DNA of 64,000 bases, from positions 1 to 64,000 of the forward strand of contig NZ_LHZU01000146.1 in assembly GCF_001580995.1 (NCBI RefSeq). The letters are read 5' to 3'. The stretch is from Acetobacter senegalensis. Lineage in GTDB: Bacteria > Pseudomonadota > Alphaproteobacteria > Acetobacterales > Acetobacteraceae. Made by a program: the position numbers and the translations under genes. The notes under the pieces were generated by a model, which made no database searches, was not told the origin of the DNA, and saw only the letters and a program-made list of their open reading frames with translations. Position 1 is the first letter of the stretch; each line of letters begins with the position of its first letter. Shown here in pieces: positions 53,850 to 63,578 of this stretch.

Positions 53850-56800
53850 GCGCTTTCTCCCTCTTCCGTCGTCACCGGCTTTTTTCGATTATGCAGCATT
53901 GCGAACACGCAGGGCACAAACAGCAGGGTGGCCACCGTGGCCACCATCAGGCCACCCATGACCGCCTTACCCAGCGGCGCGTTCTGTGAATTACTCAGAG
54001 ACATCGGCAACATACCGATAATCATGGCAGACGCCGTCATCAGCACAGGGCGGATACGTTCAAAACCGGCCTCAATGGCTGCCGCAATGGCGTCCCCATG
54101 CTCTTCCAGCCGTTCCCGCGCAAAGGATACCACAAGAATGGCGTTTGCCGTGGCAGTGCCCATGCACATGATAGCCCCCGTCAGTGCGGGCACGGACAGG
54201 GTGGTGTGGGTCAGGAACAGGCTCCAGGAAATACCCGCCAGCGCACCGGGCAGCGCGGTGATGATGATGAACGGGTCCAGCCAAGACTGGAAGTTGACCA
54301 CAATAAGCAGGTACACCAGCAGCACGGACATGGCCAAGCCACCCAGAAGCTGCGCGTAGGCACTGTTCATGGTCACAGCCTGACCGCGCACTTCCAGCGT
54401 GGAGCCACGCGGCAGATCAGGCCGCACTTCATCCACAATCCGCTCTACTTCACGCGAGACTGTGCCGAGATCTATCCCCTCATTGGAAGCATAGATATCA
54501 AACACCGGCATGATGTTGTAATGCGCCACTTCGCCCGGTGTGCCGATCTGCTCAATATGACTCAGACCACCCAGAATTTGCGGAGGCTGGCCCGTTGGGT
54601 TGCCGTCCCCCTTATCAATGGGCGTAATTTCCAGATCGTTCATGGTTTGCAGGAACGTGGCTGGGGTCTGGATATCAATCAGATGCGAAACGCCCGTTTT
54701 TGTATCCAGCCAGTACACCTGCCCGACCTGCGAGCTACCCGAGAGGGACACAAGCGCGTTGTTAGCAACGTCTGATTCCGTAATACCCGTACCCAGTGCG
54801 TATGTCCGGCGCGCGTTCACCCGCAGGGTGGGCGTGGTCATGGGCTGCTGGACGGACACATCTGTCAGACCCGTCACATGCCGCAGCCGGTCAGCCAGAC
54901 GGTTGGCAAAGCGGAAGTTGTCCGCAAGGTTACGCCCCACCACCTGCACATCAATCGGTGACGGCAGGCCGAAGTTCAGAATTTTGGCGGTCAGATCCCC
55001 CGGCAGGAAGGAAATCTGCGTGCCGGGAAATTTCTCCTTCAGGTTACGCCGCAGCATCTTCCGATACTCAGCCACCGGGGAATCCGGGTCCTTGAGGGAG
55101 ATGGTGAGATCGCAATCCTGCGTGCCAACTGTTGGTGTTGGAATGTACGCCTGATTCAGCGGGCTAAACGGTAAACCGCAGTTATCGACAATGCTTTCCA
55201 CCTGACCATTGAGCGTGCGTTCGATCTCATCATTGACCAACTGTGAAATCTTGCCTGCTTCTGAAAGCTTGGTGCCGAGTGGCGCACGCATATGAATGGC
55301 CATGGTGTCGGAATTGATTTCAGGGAAGAAATCCTGCCCGACAAAAAACAGCAGACCAAGCGAGCCGATGGAGCACAAAACAAATACCGGCACAAAGGTG
55401 CCACGCGTTGCCACCAGATGGGTCAGCAGATCCTGATACCCATGGCGGAACTGCTCGAACTTGCGTTCAAACCCTTTCTGGAACCGGCCGAAAATGGTTT
55501 TGGGCTGCTGCGGGCCATGGGCGTGTGCCGCCACCTGCGCTGCCAGCATGTATTTCGCCATGGTCGGCACAAGGGTTCGGGACAGGATGAACGAAGCGAT
55601 CATGGCGAAGATGATGGCTTCTGCCATGGGCATGAACAGCCAGCCCGCAACGCCCGTCAACTGGAACAGCGGCATCCACACAATACAGATGCACAGCGTG
55701 GACACGAAGGTCGGGATAACAATCTGGTTGGCCGCATCAATAATGGCGGTCTCCAGATCCTTGTCCATTTCAAGGTGAGCATCGATGTTTTCGATCATCA
55801 CCGTGGCGTCATCCACAAGAATACCAACGGCCAGCGCAAGACCACCCAGTGTCATGACGTTGATGGTCTGCCCAGCCCAGCCCAGCCCGATAATGGAGCA
55901 CAGCATGGCCAGCGGAATGGAGGTGGCAATAATGACCGTGGAACGCCAGGACCCCAGAAACAGCAGCACCACAAGACCCGTCAGACAGGCAGCGGTGAGC
56001 ATTTCACGCAGCACGTCCTGCACGGATTCCTTCACGAAGGTGGAGGCGTCATTCAGAACCTTGATGTCCACACCCGGCGGCAGGGTTTTGGTAATGCCCG
56101 GCAGCAGTTTCTTCACACCGGACACAACATCCAGCGTGGAGGCATCACCGCTTTTCATCACCACAATCAGCACGCCCTGCTGGCCTTTGACCAGCACGAG
56201 GTTTGTCTGCGGCGGGCCGCCCTGATGCACCCACGCCACATCCTGCAGGCGAACAACAGCATTCCCCACCTGCTTGATGGGCAGCATGTTCAATTCATCC
56301 AGCGCACGGGGCGAGGCGTTGGTCTGCACCATCCAGTCAAACGCGCCGATGCGCTGATCCCCGGCGGGCAGCACAATGTTCTGACTGTTCAACGCACGGG
56401 AGACATCAACAGGAGACAACTGGTGCGCCAGCAGCTTGATGGGGTCCAGATCCACCATCACGTTGCCGGGCTGCCCCCCATACGGGTTGGGAATGGCCGC
56501 CCCCGCTACGGAGACCAGCGCAGGCCGGATCAGGTTGGAGGACATGTCATAAATCTGTGAGGCCGTCATGGAGGTGGAAGACACCTGCAACGTGATGACC
56601 GGCACGGATGATGCATTATAGGCCAGAACCAGCGGCGGCGTGGAGCCGGTTGGCATCTGCTTGATGACTGTCTGGGAAACGGATGTGATCTGTGTCTGGG
56701 CAACAGCCGTATCGGTTCCGGGTTGGAAATAGATCTTAACAATTCCGCGCCCGTAATAAGACTGACTTTCTATGTGCTCGATATTATTGACCGTCGCTGT

Positions 56801-57016
56801 CAGGGCGCGTTCATAATAATACACAACACGGCCGGACATATCTTCTGGCATAAGGCCAGTATAAGTCCACACAACGGCCACAACGGGAATTTTGATACTC
56901 GGGAAGACGTCCGTTGGTGTCGTGAATACTCCCCTGATGCCGAACACCAGAATGAGGATCGACAGAACGACAAATGTGTATGGCTTTTTAAGCGCCGTAA
57001 CCACAATCTCATTCAT
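53846..57016 (-). CDS. RND multidrug efflux permease (second pump)
   Basis: 1056 residues from the ATG at 57016, with GGAGG 8 nt upstream; the open frame extends 8 codons further without a ribosome site. It begins MNEIVVTALKKPYTFVVLSI. The TM4 proton pair Asp402-Asp403 is in GILVDDATVMIEN. The second half contains VVNFQSWLDPFIIITALPGA and a truncated form of the usual late motif (GTATANAILVVSFARERLEE). It is HAE1-like but clearly different from the MdtB/MdtC pair at 0.7-7.2 kb. It is downstream of a two-component system that may control it. The substrate is unknown. Confidence 0.93.
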   Translation of the reverse strand: MNEIVVTALKKPYTFVVLSILILVFGIRGVFTTPTDVFPSIKIPVVAVVWTYTGLMPEDMSGRVVYYYERALTATVNNIEHIESQSYYGRGIVKIYFQPGTDTAVAQTQITSVSQTVIKQMPTGSTPPLVLAYNASSVPVITLQVSSTSMTASQIYDMSSNLIRPALVSVAGAAIPNPYGGQPGNVMVDLDPIKLLAHQLSPVDVSRALNSQNIVLPAGDQRIGAFDWMVQTNASPRALDELNMLPIKQVGNAVVRLQDVAWVHQGGPPQTNLVLVKGQQGVLIVVMKSGDASTLDVVSGVKKLLPGITKTLPPGVDIKVLNDASTFVKESVQDVLREMLTAACLTGLVVLLFLGSWRSTVIIATSIPLAMLCSIIGLGWAGQTINVMTLGGLALAVGILVDDATVMIENIDAHLEMDKDLETAIIDAANQIVIPTFVSTLCICIVWMPLFQLTGVAGWLFMPMAEAIIFAMIASFILSRTLVPTMAKYMLAAQVAAHAHGPQQPKTIFGRFQKGFERKFEQFRHGYQDLLTHLVATRGTFVPVFVLCSIGSLGLLFFVGQDFFPEINSDTMAIHMRAPLGTKLSEAGKISQLVNDEIERTLNGQVESIVDNCGLPFSPLNQAYIPTPTVGTQDCDLTISLKDPDSPVAEYRKMLRRNLKEKFPGTQISFLPGDLTAKILNFGLPSPIDVQVVGRNLADNFRFANRLADRLRHVTGLTDVSVQQPMTTPTLRVNARRTYALGTGITESDVANNALVSLSGSSQVGQVYWLDTKTGVSHLIDIQTPATFLQTMNDLEITPIDKGDGNPTGQPPQILGGLSHIEQIGTPGEVAHYNIMPVFDIYASNEGIDLGTVSREVERIVDEVRPDLPRGSTLEVRGQAVTMNSAYAQLLGGLAMSVLLVYLLIVVNFQSWLDPFIIITALPGALAGISWSLFLTHTTLSVPALTGAIMCMGTATANAILVVSFARERLEEHGDAIAAAIEAGFERIRPVLMTASAMIIGMLPMSLSNSQNAPLGKAVMGGLMVATVATLLFVPCVFAMLHNRKKPVTTEEGESA

Positions 57017-57145
57017 GTGTCCCACCTCCGGTAAAGACACACAAATGGCTGCATCCAGATGAATCAGTCATACCTACGTGAGATACAGATATCCTTCTCA
57101 AGCGCCAATAAAAATGCTTTTAATCAGGCCGTATAAATGCATTTG

Positions 57146-58504
57146 TCATTGAAATATAATCCTGAAGCAGGTGCCTCGCCCGCCTGCCCCTTCCTCCACC
57201 ACCACAGTGGCGTCATGCATATGCGCAATGGCTGAGACCAGACTGAGTCCAAGCCCGCTTCCGGGCACGTGTCGGCTTTTGTCAGAGCGATAAAAACGGG
57301 TCAGCACGGCTTCGCGCTCGCCTTGGGCTATCCCGATCCCGGTATCCGTAACCGCCAAAACGGCTTTGTCCGCCTGCCGCATGACGGCCACCGTCACCTG
57401 CCCGCCCTCCGGCGTGAACTTGATGGCGTTGTCCACCAGATTAGCCAGAAGCTCGATCAGCAGATGCCTGTCCCCATCTATCTGAACCGGTGTAGTGCCT
57501 ACCTGCGTGACAAGGTGGATTCCTTCCGTTTCCGCAATGGGCTCATACAGATCCACAACATCCGCCACCAGATCGGCCAGATTGAGGGAAGCAAAGCCAG
57601 CCCGACGACGGCTGCTTTCAATTTCAGCAATCCGCAGCAAAGCCGTGATAATTGCCAGACACTGGTCCAGATCATCCACTGCGCGGGAGACAGCCCCCTC
57701 CAGCGTATCGCGCGGGCCGCCGGTGGAAAGCGCCCGCTCCAGCTTGGCCCGCACGCGGGAGAGCGGTGTGCGCAGATCATGGGCGATATCGTTCCCCACC
57801 TCGCGCATGCCATTCATCAGGCTTTCCAGCCGGTCCAGCATGCGGTTCACACTTCCCGCAAGCCGTTCCAGATCATCACGCTCCTTGCCCGCCGGCAGGC
57901 GTTCATGAATATCGCCTGCCATAATCAGGTCTATCGCCTCATGCATGTCTTTCACACGGGAGAGGGCGCGGTGGCTGAGCACCATCCCCAGCAACAGCGC
58001 GAACAGCAAGGTCGGCACGGCCGCCAGCACCGTGGCATGCCGGAGCATAAGTTTCTGTTCTGCCAGAAGATGAAAGCTGCGCCCCAGCACCAGAATATTG
58101 CCATCCGCCAGCGTGACAGCCAGCAGGCGCAGCGGATAGGCGGCCCCTTCTTCCGGGTAGATTTCAATATTATGAGGTTTGCCGTCTGCTTTCAGGCCCC
58201 GAGGCCAGGACCGCAGATCACCCGTAATCAGGGCATGGCCGGGGTCAAACAGCCCCGCGCTGCTGATAACCAGCCGCATATCATCCGTCGCACGCTTCCG
58301 GATAACGTATTCCAGATGCTCCGGCGTCATTTCGGCAAGCAGTTTGGCTTCACCACGCAGCAGTTCAGTAGAACGATGAGATTCCACCGCCTCCATCTGC
58401 GTATATACCAGCGCGAACTGCATCACCATCACGCCCGCCATGGCGGCCAACGCCATAAGAGTGAGGCGGAATGCGGCGGTGCGGAAAAGCTCAGTCAGGA
58501 ACAC
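57146..58504 (-). CDS. Sensor histidine kinase with HAMP domain
   Basis: 452 residues. TM1 at ~13-35, a periplasmic sensor of ~120 residues, TM2 at ~157-179 and HAMP at ~180-232. The phospho-acceptor His242 lies in GNDIAHDLRTPLSRVRAKLE. The ATP-binding part has the N box (LLANLVDNAIKFTPEGG), G1 (VTDTGIGIA) and G2 (PGSGLGLSLVSAI). The start is GTG and overlaps the regulator stop by 14 bp. It is placed 129 bp before an RND pump gene, so it probably senses envelope or toxic stress and drives the pump; inference from position. Confidence 0.93.
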   Translation of the reverse strand: MFLTELFRTAAFRLTLMALAAMAGVMVMQFALVYTQMEAVESHRSTELLRGEAKLLAEMTPEHLEYVIRKRATDDMRLVISSAGLFDPGHALITGDLRSWPRGLKADGKPHNIEIYPEEGAAYPLRLLAVTLADGNILVLGRSFHLLAEQKLMLRHATVLAAVPTLLFALLLGMVLSHRALSRVKDMHEAIDLIMAGDIHERLPAGKERDDLERLAGSVNRMLDRLESLMNGMREVGNDIAHDLRTPLSRVRAKLERALSTGGPRDTLEGAVSRAVDDLDQCLAIITALLRIAEIESSRRRAGFASLNLADLVADVVDLYEPIAETEGIHLVTQVGTTPVQIDGDRHLLIELLANLVDNAIKFTPEGGQVTVAVMRQADKAVLAVTDTGIGIAQGEREAVLTRFYRSDKSRHVPGSGLGLSLVSAIAHMHDATVVVEEGAGGRGTCFRIIFQ

Positions 58505-59234
58505 GCAGCAGGAATCCGGTGCCGCGAATGCTCCTGATCAATGGTTCCTCACCTGGAGCATCAACCTTGCGACGCAGTTTACCGATATGCACATCCACCA
58601 GATTGGTGCGCGGAATAAAACGATACTGCCACACATCTTCCAGCAACATGGACCGGGTGAGCACCTGATCCGGCCTGCGCATCAGATATTCCAGAAGCCG
58701 GAACTCACGCGGCAGCAGTTCAATCTCTCGCCCATCCCGCCAGACGCGGCGCTCGATCAGATCCATCTCCAACGGCCCCACGCGCAGGCGCGTGCTGCGG
58801 GTATCATCCGGACGGCGCAGCAACGCCTCAACCCGTGCCAGCAGTTCTTCCATGGCAAAGGGCTTGGTCAGGTAATCATCACCGCCCGCCTTCAGGCCGG
58901 TGACGCGGTCATCCACGGCGGAGAGAGCAGACAGTACAAGAACAGGCGTGCGGATGCCGCGCTGACGCAGGGTTTCGATAACCGTCAGGCCATCCATGCC
59001 GGGCAGCAGACGGTCCACCACCATCACATCCACACCACCCGCCAGCGCCGCCGCAAGGCCAGCATCGCCTGTGGCGCGATGTTGCACATCCAGACCGTGG
59101 GCTGTCAGTTCCCCAACAATTTCTTCAGCAATGGTGCTATCGTCTTCTATCAGAAGAACCGCGCCACGGGGCTGATTTTCCTGCCCTATGCCGTTATCAC
59201 CCTGTGCTGTTTCCAATGCCGTTTCGTCATTCAT
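58491..59234 (-). CDS. OmpR/PhoB-family response regulator
   Basis: 247 residues. The receiver domain has the acidic pocket Asp31-Asp32, phospho-acceptor Asp74 (VVDRLLPGMDG) and Lys124 (DDYLTKPFAMEELL). The winged-helix output domain covers ~145-245 (LLPREFRLLEYLMRRPDQVL, VDVHIGKLRRKVD, SIRGTGFLLR). About 24 polar residues precede the receiver. It is coupled to the kinase downstream (14-bp overlap) and to rmuC upstream (ATGA). Likely target: the adjacent RND operon. Confidence 0.94.
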   Translation of the reverse strand: MNDETALETAQGDNGIGQENQPRGAVLLIEDDSTIAEEIVGELTAHGLDVQHRATGDAGLAAALAGGVDVMVVDRLLPGMDGLTVIETLRQRGIRTPVLVLSALSAVDDRVTGLKAGGDDYLTKPFAMEELLARVEALLRRPDDTRSTRLRVGPLEMDLIERRVWRDGREIELLPREFRLLEYLMRRPDQVLTRSMLLEDVWQYRFIPRTNLVDVHIGKLRRKVDAPGEEPLIRSIRGTGFLLRVPD

Positions 59235-60571
59235 ATCTGTTCTGATGCTGTCTTCTGTGGGGTTACGCCAGTAAATTCCATTTCAGAGTGAGAGACACCT
59301 GCTGGGGGAAGTCCCCCTTCTCCCTCTGGTTTCCGGGCCGTGCTTTCAGGCACCATACTCCCTTCCGTGTCTTCCGGGCCATCAAGTTCTCGCAAACGGC
59401 GGCTGACAACCCGCGTGCGTCGCCGCGCTTCCTCAATGGAGGAAGACATGGCCTGTGCATTTCGGGCCAGTTTTTCCAGCACGCCGTCCATCTTGATCAT
59501 TTCCTGACGGGTGGCCCCCAACAGCCGGGCTATTGTTTCCGTCCGGTCTTCCAGCGCGAGGGTCACATACCCCAGATGCACCGTGCGCAACATGGCGGGC
59601 ATCAGGGCTGGCCCCATGATCATGACACGGCAGGTCCGGCTGATTTCATCAAACAGGCCCGGAATACGCGCGGCCTCCGCATACAATCCATCGGTTGGCA
59701 GATAGAGCACGGCAAATTCAACCGTTCTGGGCGGTTGAATGTATTTGGCGGCAATTTTACGCGCTTCCAGCCGCATCGTGTTTTCAAGCGCCTTGCGTGC
59801 AGCCTTTTCCCCCACCGCATCCCCTTCTTCTGCCGCGTTCAGGAGGCGCTCGTACGCCTCGGTAGGGAATTTGCTGTCAATGGCCATAACGGGCGGCGTG
59901 CTGGCGCGCACCGGCATGCGGATGGCAAATTCAACCACATCATTCCCGGGCCCCAGCCGCACGTTTGACTCATACGCGCCTTCGGGCAGCACATCATCCA
60001 GAATGGCTTTGAGCTGCGCCTCCCCCCAGCCACCACGGGTCTTCACATTACTGAACAGACGTTTGAGATCACCAATCTGCGCTGTCATGGCGCGGACCTC
60101 CCCCATAGCCTTCTGCATGGCGGAAAACTGCTCCAGCACGCGCTGGAAAGAGGTCTGCATCTGGCGTTCAACAGCCTCATGCAACTGCTCTGTCACCGCT
60201 GTGCGAATGGCCCCCAACTGACGGGCAGAAGCCTCGGCCATTTCACGTAGAGCTTCCGACTGCGCTGCGCGGGCTTCGGCCTGCTCTCGCCCCATGCTGC
60301 CCGCTATGCCGCCCAGCCGTTCGGCCATTTCCGCGCGCATCTGTTCGATCCGCGCCATCATGCCCCGCTCCATTTCAGAGAGGGTGCCGCGTTGCTGCGC
60401 TACCTCCGATCGGCTGACTGCTGCCTCGCGCTCTATCAACACATACAGCTTGGCCAGCAGATCAGCATCCGCCCCGCCTTCCTGCGGGCGGGGACGCAAA
60501 AACAGGACCATCACCGCACCCAGCACGAGCGCCCCTACAGCAACGCCCACAAGCAGCACACTATTCTCCAT
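59231..60571 (-). CDS. rmuC: DNA recombination protein RmuC family
   Basis: 446 residues. One N-terminal membrane helix (LLVGVAVGALVLGAVMVLFL) is followed by a long coiled coil (~40-180) and the RmuC core: FSNVKTRGGWGEAQLKAILD, VEFAIRMPVRASTPPVMAID with SKFPTEAYERLL, and VEFAVLYLPTDGLYAEAAR. RmuC proteins limit inverted-repeat rearrangements in E. coli; the core resembles a nuclease fold. The stop overlaps the response regulator start (ATGA), an unexpected partner. It ends in a Ser/Pro-rich tail. Confidence 0.92.
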   Translation of the reverse strand: MENSVLLVGVAVGALVLGAVMVLFLRPRPQEGGADADLLAKLYVLIEREAAVSRSEVAQQRGTLSEMERGMMARIEQMRAEMAERLGGIAGSMGREQAEARAAQSEALREMAEASARQLGAIRTAVTEQLHEAVERQMQTSFQRVLEQFSAMQKAMGEVRAMTAQIGDLKRLFSNVKTRGGWGEAQLKAILDDVLPEGAYESNVRLGPGNDVVEFAIRMPVRASTPPVMAIDSKFPTEAYERLLNAAEEGDAVGEKAARKALENTMRLEARKIAAKYIQPPRTVEFAVLYLPTDGLYAEAARIPGLFDEISRTCRVMIMGPALMPAMLRTVHLGYVTLALEDRTETIARLLGATRQEMIKMDGVLEKLARNAQAMSSSIEEARRRTRVVSRRLRELDGPEDTEGSMVPESTARKPEGEGGLPPAGVSHSEMEFTGVTPQKTASEQI

Positions 60572-60740
60572 AAGCCCTTCTGATCACCCCGCCGGAAAAA
60601 AGGGGCATGCATGCAACATGTGATGATCCAATTCACTCTTATCACGACAATGCAATGACATCCCTTTGATAACAATGGTATGAGGTTTGCCGCGCAAATA
60701 GCTGCTTTACAAGAATAACGAACAAACAGGAAACTTACGC
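60572..60740. promoter_or_regulatory. Divergent promoter region of rmuC and dctA
   Basis: 169 bp between two divergent starts. It must carry promoters for the rmuC-regulator-kinase group on minus and dctA on plus. AGGA precedes the GTG of dctA at about 9 nt. I cannot assign a reliable hexamer pair. Confidence 0.45.
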
Positions 60741-62024
60741 GTGTCCCTGCCTAGCCATTCTTCTGCTTCCGGTCGCAGCCATTCTTTGTATCTTCAGGTT
60801 ATTATTGCTGTTGTTACAGGCATTCTGGTTGGATATTTTTTCCCCAATATCGGCGCATCGCTCCGCCCTCTGGGGGATGGTTTTGTCAAACTGATCAAGA
60901 TGGTGATCGCGCCAGTTATTTTTCTGACTGTGTGCACCGGCATTGCCGGTATGGCAGACCTGAAGCAGACAGGCCGCGTGGCAGGCAAGGCCATGGCCTA
61001 CTTCCTGTTTTTCTCCACTTTCGCGCTTGTTGTGGGCATGATTGTCGCCAACGTGGCGCGCCCCGGCGCCGGGCTGCATATCAAGCCGGAATCTCTGGAT
61101 GCTGGGTCCGTGGCCTCCTTTGTGAGTGAAGCCCACTCGCACTCGTTTACAGAATTCCTGATGCGCATCATCCCCGCCACAACGGCAGGGGCCTTCACAT
61201 CTGGCGAAATTCTTCAGGTTCTGCTGGTGGCCATCCTGTTTGGTATCAGTCTGGCCAAGATGGGGCCTGCGGGGGAAAAAGTGCTGACCCTGTTCCGCAG
61301 CCTGACGGAACTGGTGTTCGGCGTGGTGCGACTGGTGATGTATGTGGCGCCTATCGGGGCATTTGGCGCCATGGCGTTTACGGTCGGCAAGTTTGGTGTG
61401 GCGTCTATTGGCCACCTGATCGAACTGGTGCTGGCCTTTTACCTTACGGCCATTCTTTTTGTGTGCGGCATTCTTGGCATTGTCACCCGCCTGATGGGGT
61501 TCAGCATCCTGCGTCTGCTAAGCTACCTGAAGGAAGAACTGTTGATTGTGCTTGGCACCAGTTCTTCTGAATCTGCCCTGCCCGGCCTTATTTCCAAACT
61601 GGAAAACGCTGGCTGCCCGCAAGGAATTGTGGGGCTGGTAGTGCCCATGGGCTATTCTTTCAATCTGGATGGCACCAACATCTACATGACACTCGCCGCC
61701 CTGTTCATTGCTCAGGCCACAGATGTGCACCTCAGCCTTGGCGAGCAGACGGCGCTGCTGCTGGTGGCCATGGTCAGTTCCAAAGGGGCTGCGGGGGTAA
61801 CTGGTGCAGGCTTTATCACGCTGGCAGCCACCCTATCCGTTGTGCCAACCGTGCCTGTGGCGGGCATGGCGCTTATTCTGGGTATTGACCGCTTCATGTC
61901 AGAATGTCGGTCTCTCACCAATCTGGTGGGGAACGCGGTGGCCGCCATTGTCATTTCCCGGTGGGAAAATGCGCTGGATACAACCCAACTTCGTGCCGCG
62001 CTTGAAAACCGGAAAACCGAATAA
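60741..62024 (+). CDS. dctA: C4-dicarboxylate:cation symporter, DctA-like
   Basis: 427 residues, DAACS family. Sequence blocks: [40 protein letters not shown], the serine motif [24 protein letters not shown] and [14 protein letters not shown]. These are the helical-hairpin and substrate-binding motifs of DctA/GltP transporters. The N-terminal blocks resemble DctA more than glutamate carriers. Role: uptake of succinate, fumarate or malate with protons or sodium. The start is GTG. Two hairpins follow the stop. Confidence 0.9.
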   Translation: MSLPSHSSASGRSHSLYLQVIIAVVTGILVGYFFPNIGASLRPLGDGFVKLIKMVIAPVIFLTVCTGIAGMADLKQTGRVAGKAMAYFLFFSTFALVVGMIVANVARPGAGLHIKPESLDAGSVASFVSEAHSHSFTEFLMRIIPATTAGAFTSGEILQVLLVAILFGISLAKMGPAGEKVLTLFRSLTELVFGVVRLVMYVAPIGAFGAMAFTVGKFGVASIGHLIELVLAFYLTAILFVCGILGIVTRLMGFSILRLLSYLKEELLIVLGTSSSESALPGLISKLENAGCPQGIVGLVVPMGYSFNLDGTNIYMTLAALFIAQATDVHLSLGEQTALLLVAMVSSKGAAGVTGAGFITLAATLSVVPTVPVAGMALILGIDRFMSECRSLTNLVGNAVAAIVISRWENALDTTQLRAALENRKTE

Positions 62025-62025
62025 G

Positions 62026-62050
62026 GGCAGACTGCTCCGTCCAGTCTGCC
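62026..62050 (+). terminator. Hairpin directly after dctA
   Basis: GGCAGACTG (62026-62034) pairs with CAGTCTGCC (62042-62050) with a 7-nt loop, starting one base after the dctA stop. It lacks a T-run, so it may protect the 3' end. Confidence 0.45.
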
Positions 62051-62078
62051 ACGCAACTTCTGCATCAGAACCGGCTTA

Positions 62079-62142
62079 GAGACTGTTTGAAATGTCTGTC
62101 AGGGCGCGTGGCTGCGCTTTTCAAACAGTTCTCAGGCTTTTT
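62079..62142 (+). terminator. Long imperfect inverted repeat between dctA and kgtP; terminator or IS-end relic
   Basis: GAGACTGTTTGAAA (62079-62092) and TTTCAAACAGTTCTC (62119-62133) are inverted copies differing by one inserted base, around 26 nt of GC-rich spacer. TTTTT follows at 62138-62142. It could terminate dctA transcription. The end sequence also recalls terminal repeats of insertion elements (impression, not verified). Confidence 0.5.
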
Positions 62143-62162
62143 AAAAACAACGGAGATCCGGA

Positions 62163-63461
62163 ATGACCACGGCGCAGCGTCTGCGTGGTATTCTGGCAGG
62201 GTCCGCCGGGAACCTGCTGGAATATTATGACTGGTATGTTTACTCCTCTTTCACCATTTACTTCGCACACGCCTTTTTCCCCCGTGGCAATGAAACCGCA
62301 GAACTTCTGAACGCTGCCGCCATTTTTGCCGTTGGCTTTTTCATGCGCCCCATCGGCGGCTGGCTGCTGGGCGTAGCGGCTGACCGCTATGGTCGTCGCT
62401 GGGCTTTGACACTTTCTGTTACCGCCATGTGCCTGGGCTCTCTCGCCATTGCCGTCTGCCCCACCTATACGCAGATCGGCCTGCTGGCGCCCGCCGTGCT
62501 GCTTGTGGCGCGCTTGGTGCAGGGCCTCAGCCTGGGGGGAGAATATGGAGCCTCCGCCACCTATCTGGCGGAGATGTCCAGCCCACAGAACCGCGGTTTC
62601 TGGTCCGGTTTTCTCTACGTCACGCTTGTCATGGGCCAGTTGCTCGCGCTCATTATCCTGCTGCTGATGCAGTATGTGTTTCTGACGCCCCATCAGATTG
62701 AAGTATGGGGCTGGCGTATTCCCTTCCTGCTGGGTGCTGCTGGTGCAGTGCTGATCTTCTGGCTTCGGCGGCAGATGCAGGAAAGTGAACGCTTTGAGCG
62801 CAGCCATGAAAAACATGAACAAGGCGGCCTGCGCGTTCTGCTCCAGCATAAGCGCTCCGTCCTGACCGTATGCGGCATGACGCTGGGTGGCACGGTGGTG
62901 TTCTATACGTACACCATCTACATGCAGAAATACCTCGCCAACACGCTTGGTTTCCCCAAGGACACCGCCACGCTGGTGTCCTCCGCGTCACTGCTTGCCT
63001 TCGCATTGATGCAGCCTGCGTTCGGGGCCTTGTCTGACCGGATCGGGCGTAAACCGCTTCTGCTTTATTTTGGCATTTGCGCAACGTTGGGCACTGTTCC
63101 GCTGCTGACACTCCTCTCCGGCGTCCATTCTCCATGGGCAGCCTTCGGGCTGATTACGGGAGCCCTGGGCATTGCCTCCGGCTATACATCCATCAACGCC
63201 ATCGTGAAGGCTGAACTGTTCCCTACGCAGGTCCGTGCATTGGGGGTGGCTCTGCCTTATGCCGTTACCGTTTCCCTGTTCGGGGGTACCACGGAGTATA
63301 TTGCGCTCTGGTGCCGTCAGGCCGGGCATGACATCTGGTTTGCCTATTATGTTTCCATCTGCGCGGCTGTCACATTGCTGACGGTGCTGACCCTGCGCAA
63401 AACCGATCGGCTCAGCGAAGAAAACGGCTCTTCCACGCCTCATACATTACAAAAAAATTAG
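62163..63461 (+). CDS. kgtP: MFS 2-oxoglutarate permease, KgtP-like
   Basis: 432 residues with twelve hydrophobic segments, metabolite:H+ symporter family. SAGNLLEYYDWYVYSSFTIY, GFFMRPIGGWLLGVAADRYG, ARLVQGLSLGGEYGASATYL, EVWGWRIPFLLGAAGAVLIF and KAELFPTQVRALGVALPYAV match what I recall of E. coli KgtP along the whole length. Role: proton-coupled uptake of alpha-ketoglutarate. It lies 138 bp after dctA, behind a hairpin, with a GGAG ribosome site, and serves a related organic-acid uptake role. Confidence 0.88.
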   Translation: MTTAQRLRGILAGSAGNLLEYYDWYVYSSFTIYFAHAFFPRGNETAELLNAAAIFAVGFFMRPIGGWLLGVAADRYGRRWALTLSVTAMCLGSLAIAVCPTYTQIGLLAPAVLLVARLVQGLSLGGEYGASATYLAEMSSPQNRGFWSGFLYVTLVMGQLLALIILLLMQYVFLTPHQIEVWGWRIPFLLGAAGAVLIFWLRRQMQESERFERSHEKHEQGGLRVLLQHKRSVLTVCGMTLGGTVVFYTYTIYMQKYLANTLGFPKDTATLVSSASLLAFALMQPAFGALSDRIGRKPLLLYFGICATLGTVPLLTLLSGVHSPWAAFGLITGALGIASGYTSINAIVKAELFPTQVRALGVALPYAVTVSLFGGTTEYIALWCRQAGHDIWFAYYVSICAAVTLLTVLTLRKTDRLSEENGSSTPHTLQKN

Positions 63462-63578
63462 GAAGCGGCCAAAATCGCCCGCAATGGGCCTTTAAATTGC
63501 CATGAGCGAGCGCATTATTTGAAAGCAGAGAAGAGGAGTGGTTCGCCTCTCCCTTCCCGTTTTCAGGAGGCATACATC

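Noticed and set aside
55292-56560. 422-codon plus-strand frame opposite the second RND permease
   Set aside because: Antisense shadow; His/Gln/Arg-rich composition and no recognisable motif.
57269-58537. 422-codon plus-strand frame opposite the histidine kinase
   Set aside because: The kinase frame holds all H, N and G boxes; the antisense product has none.
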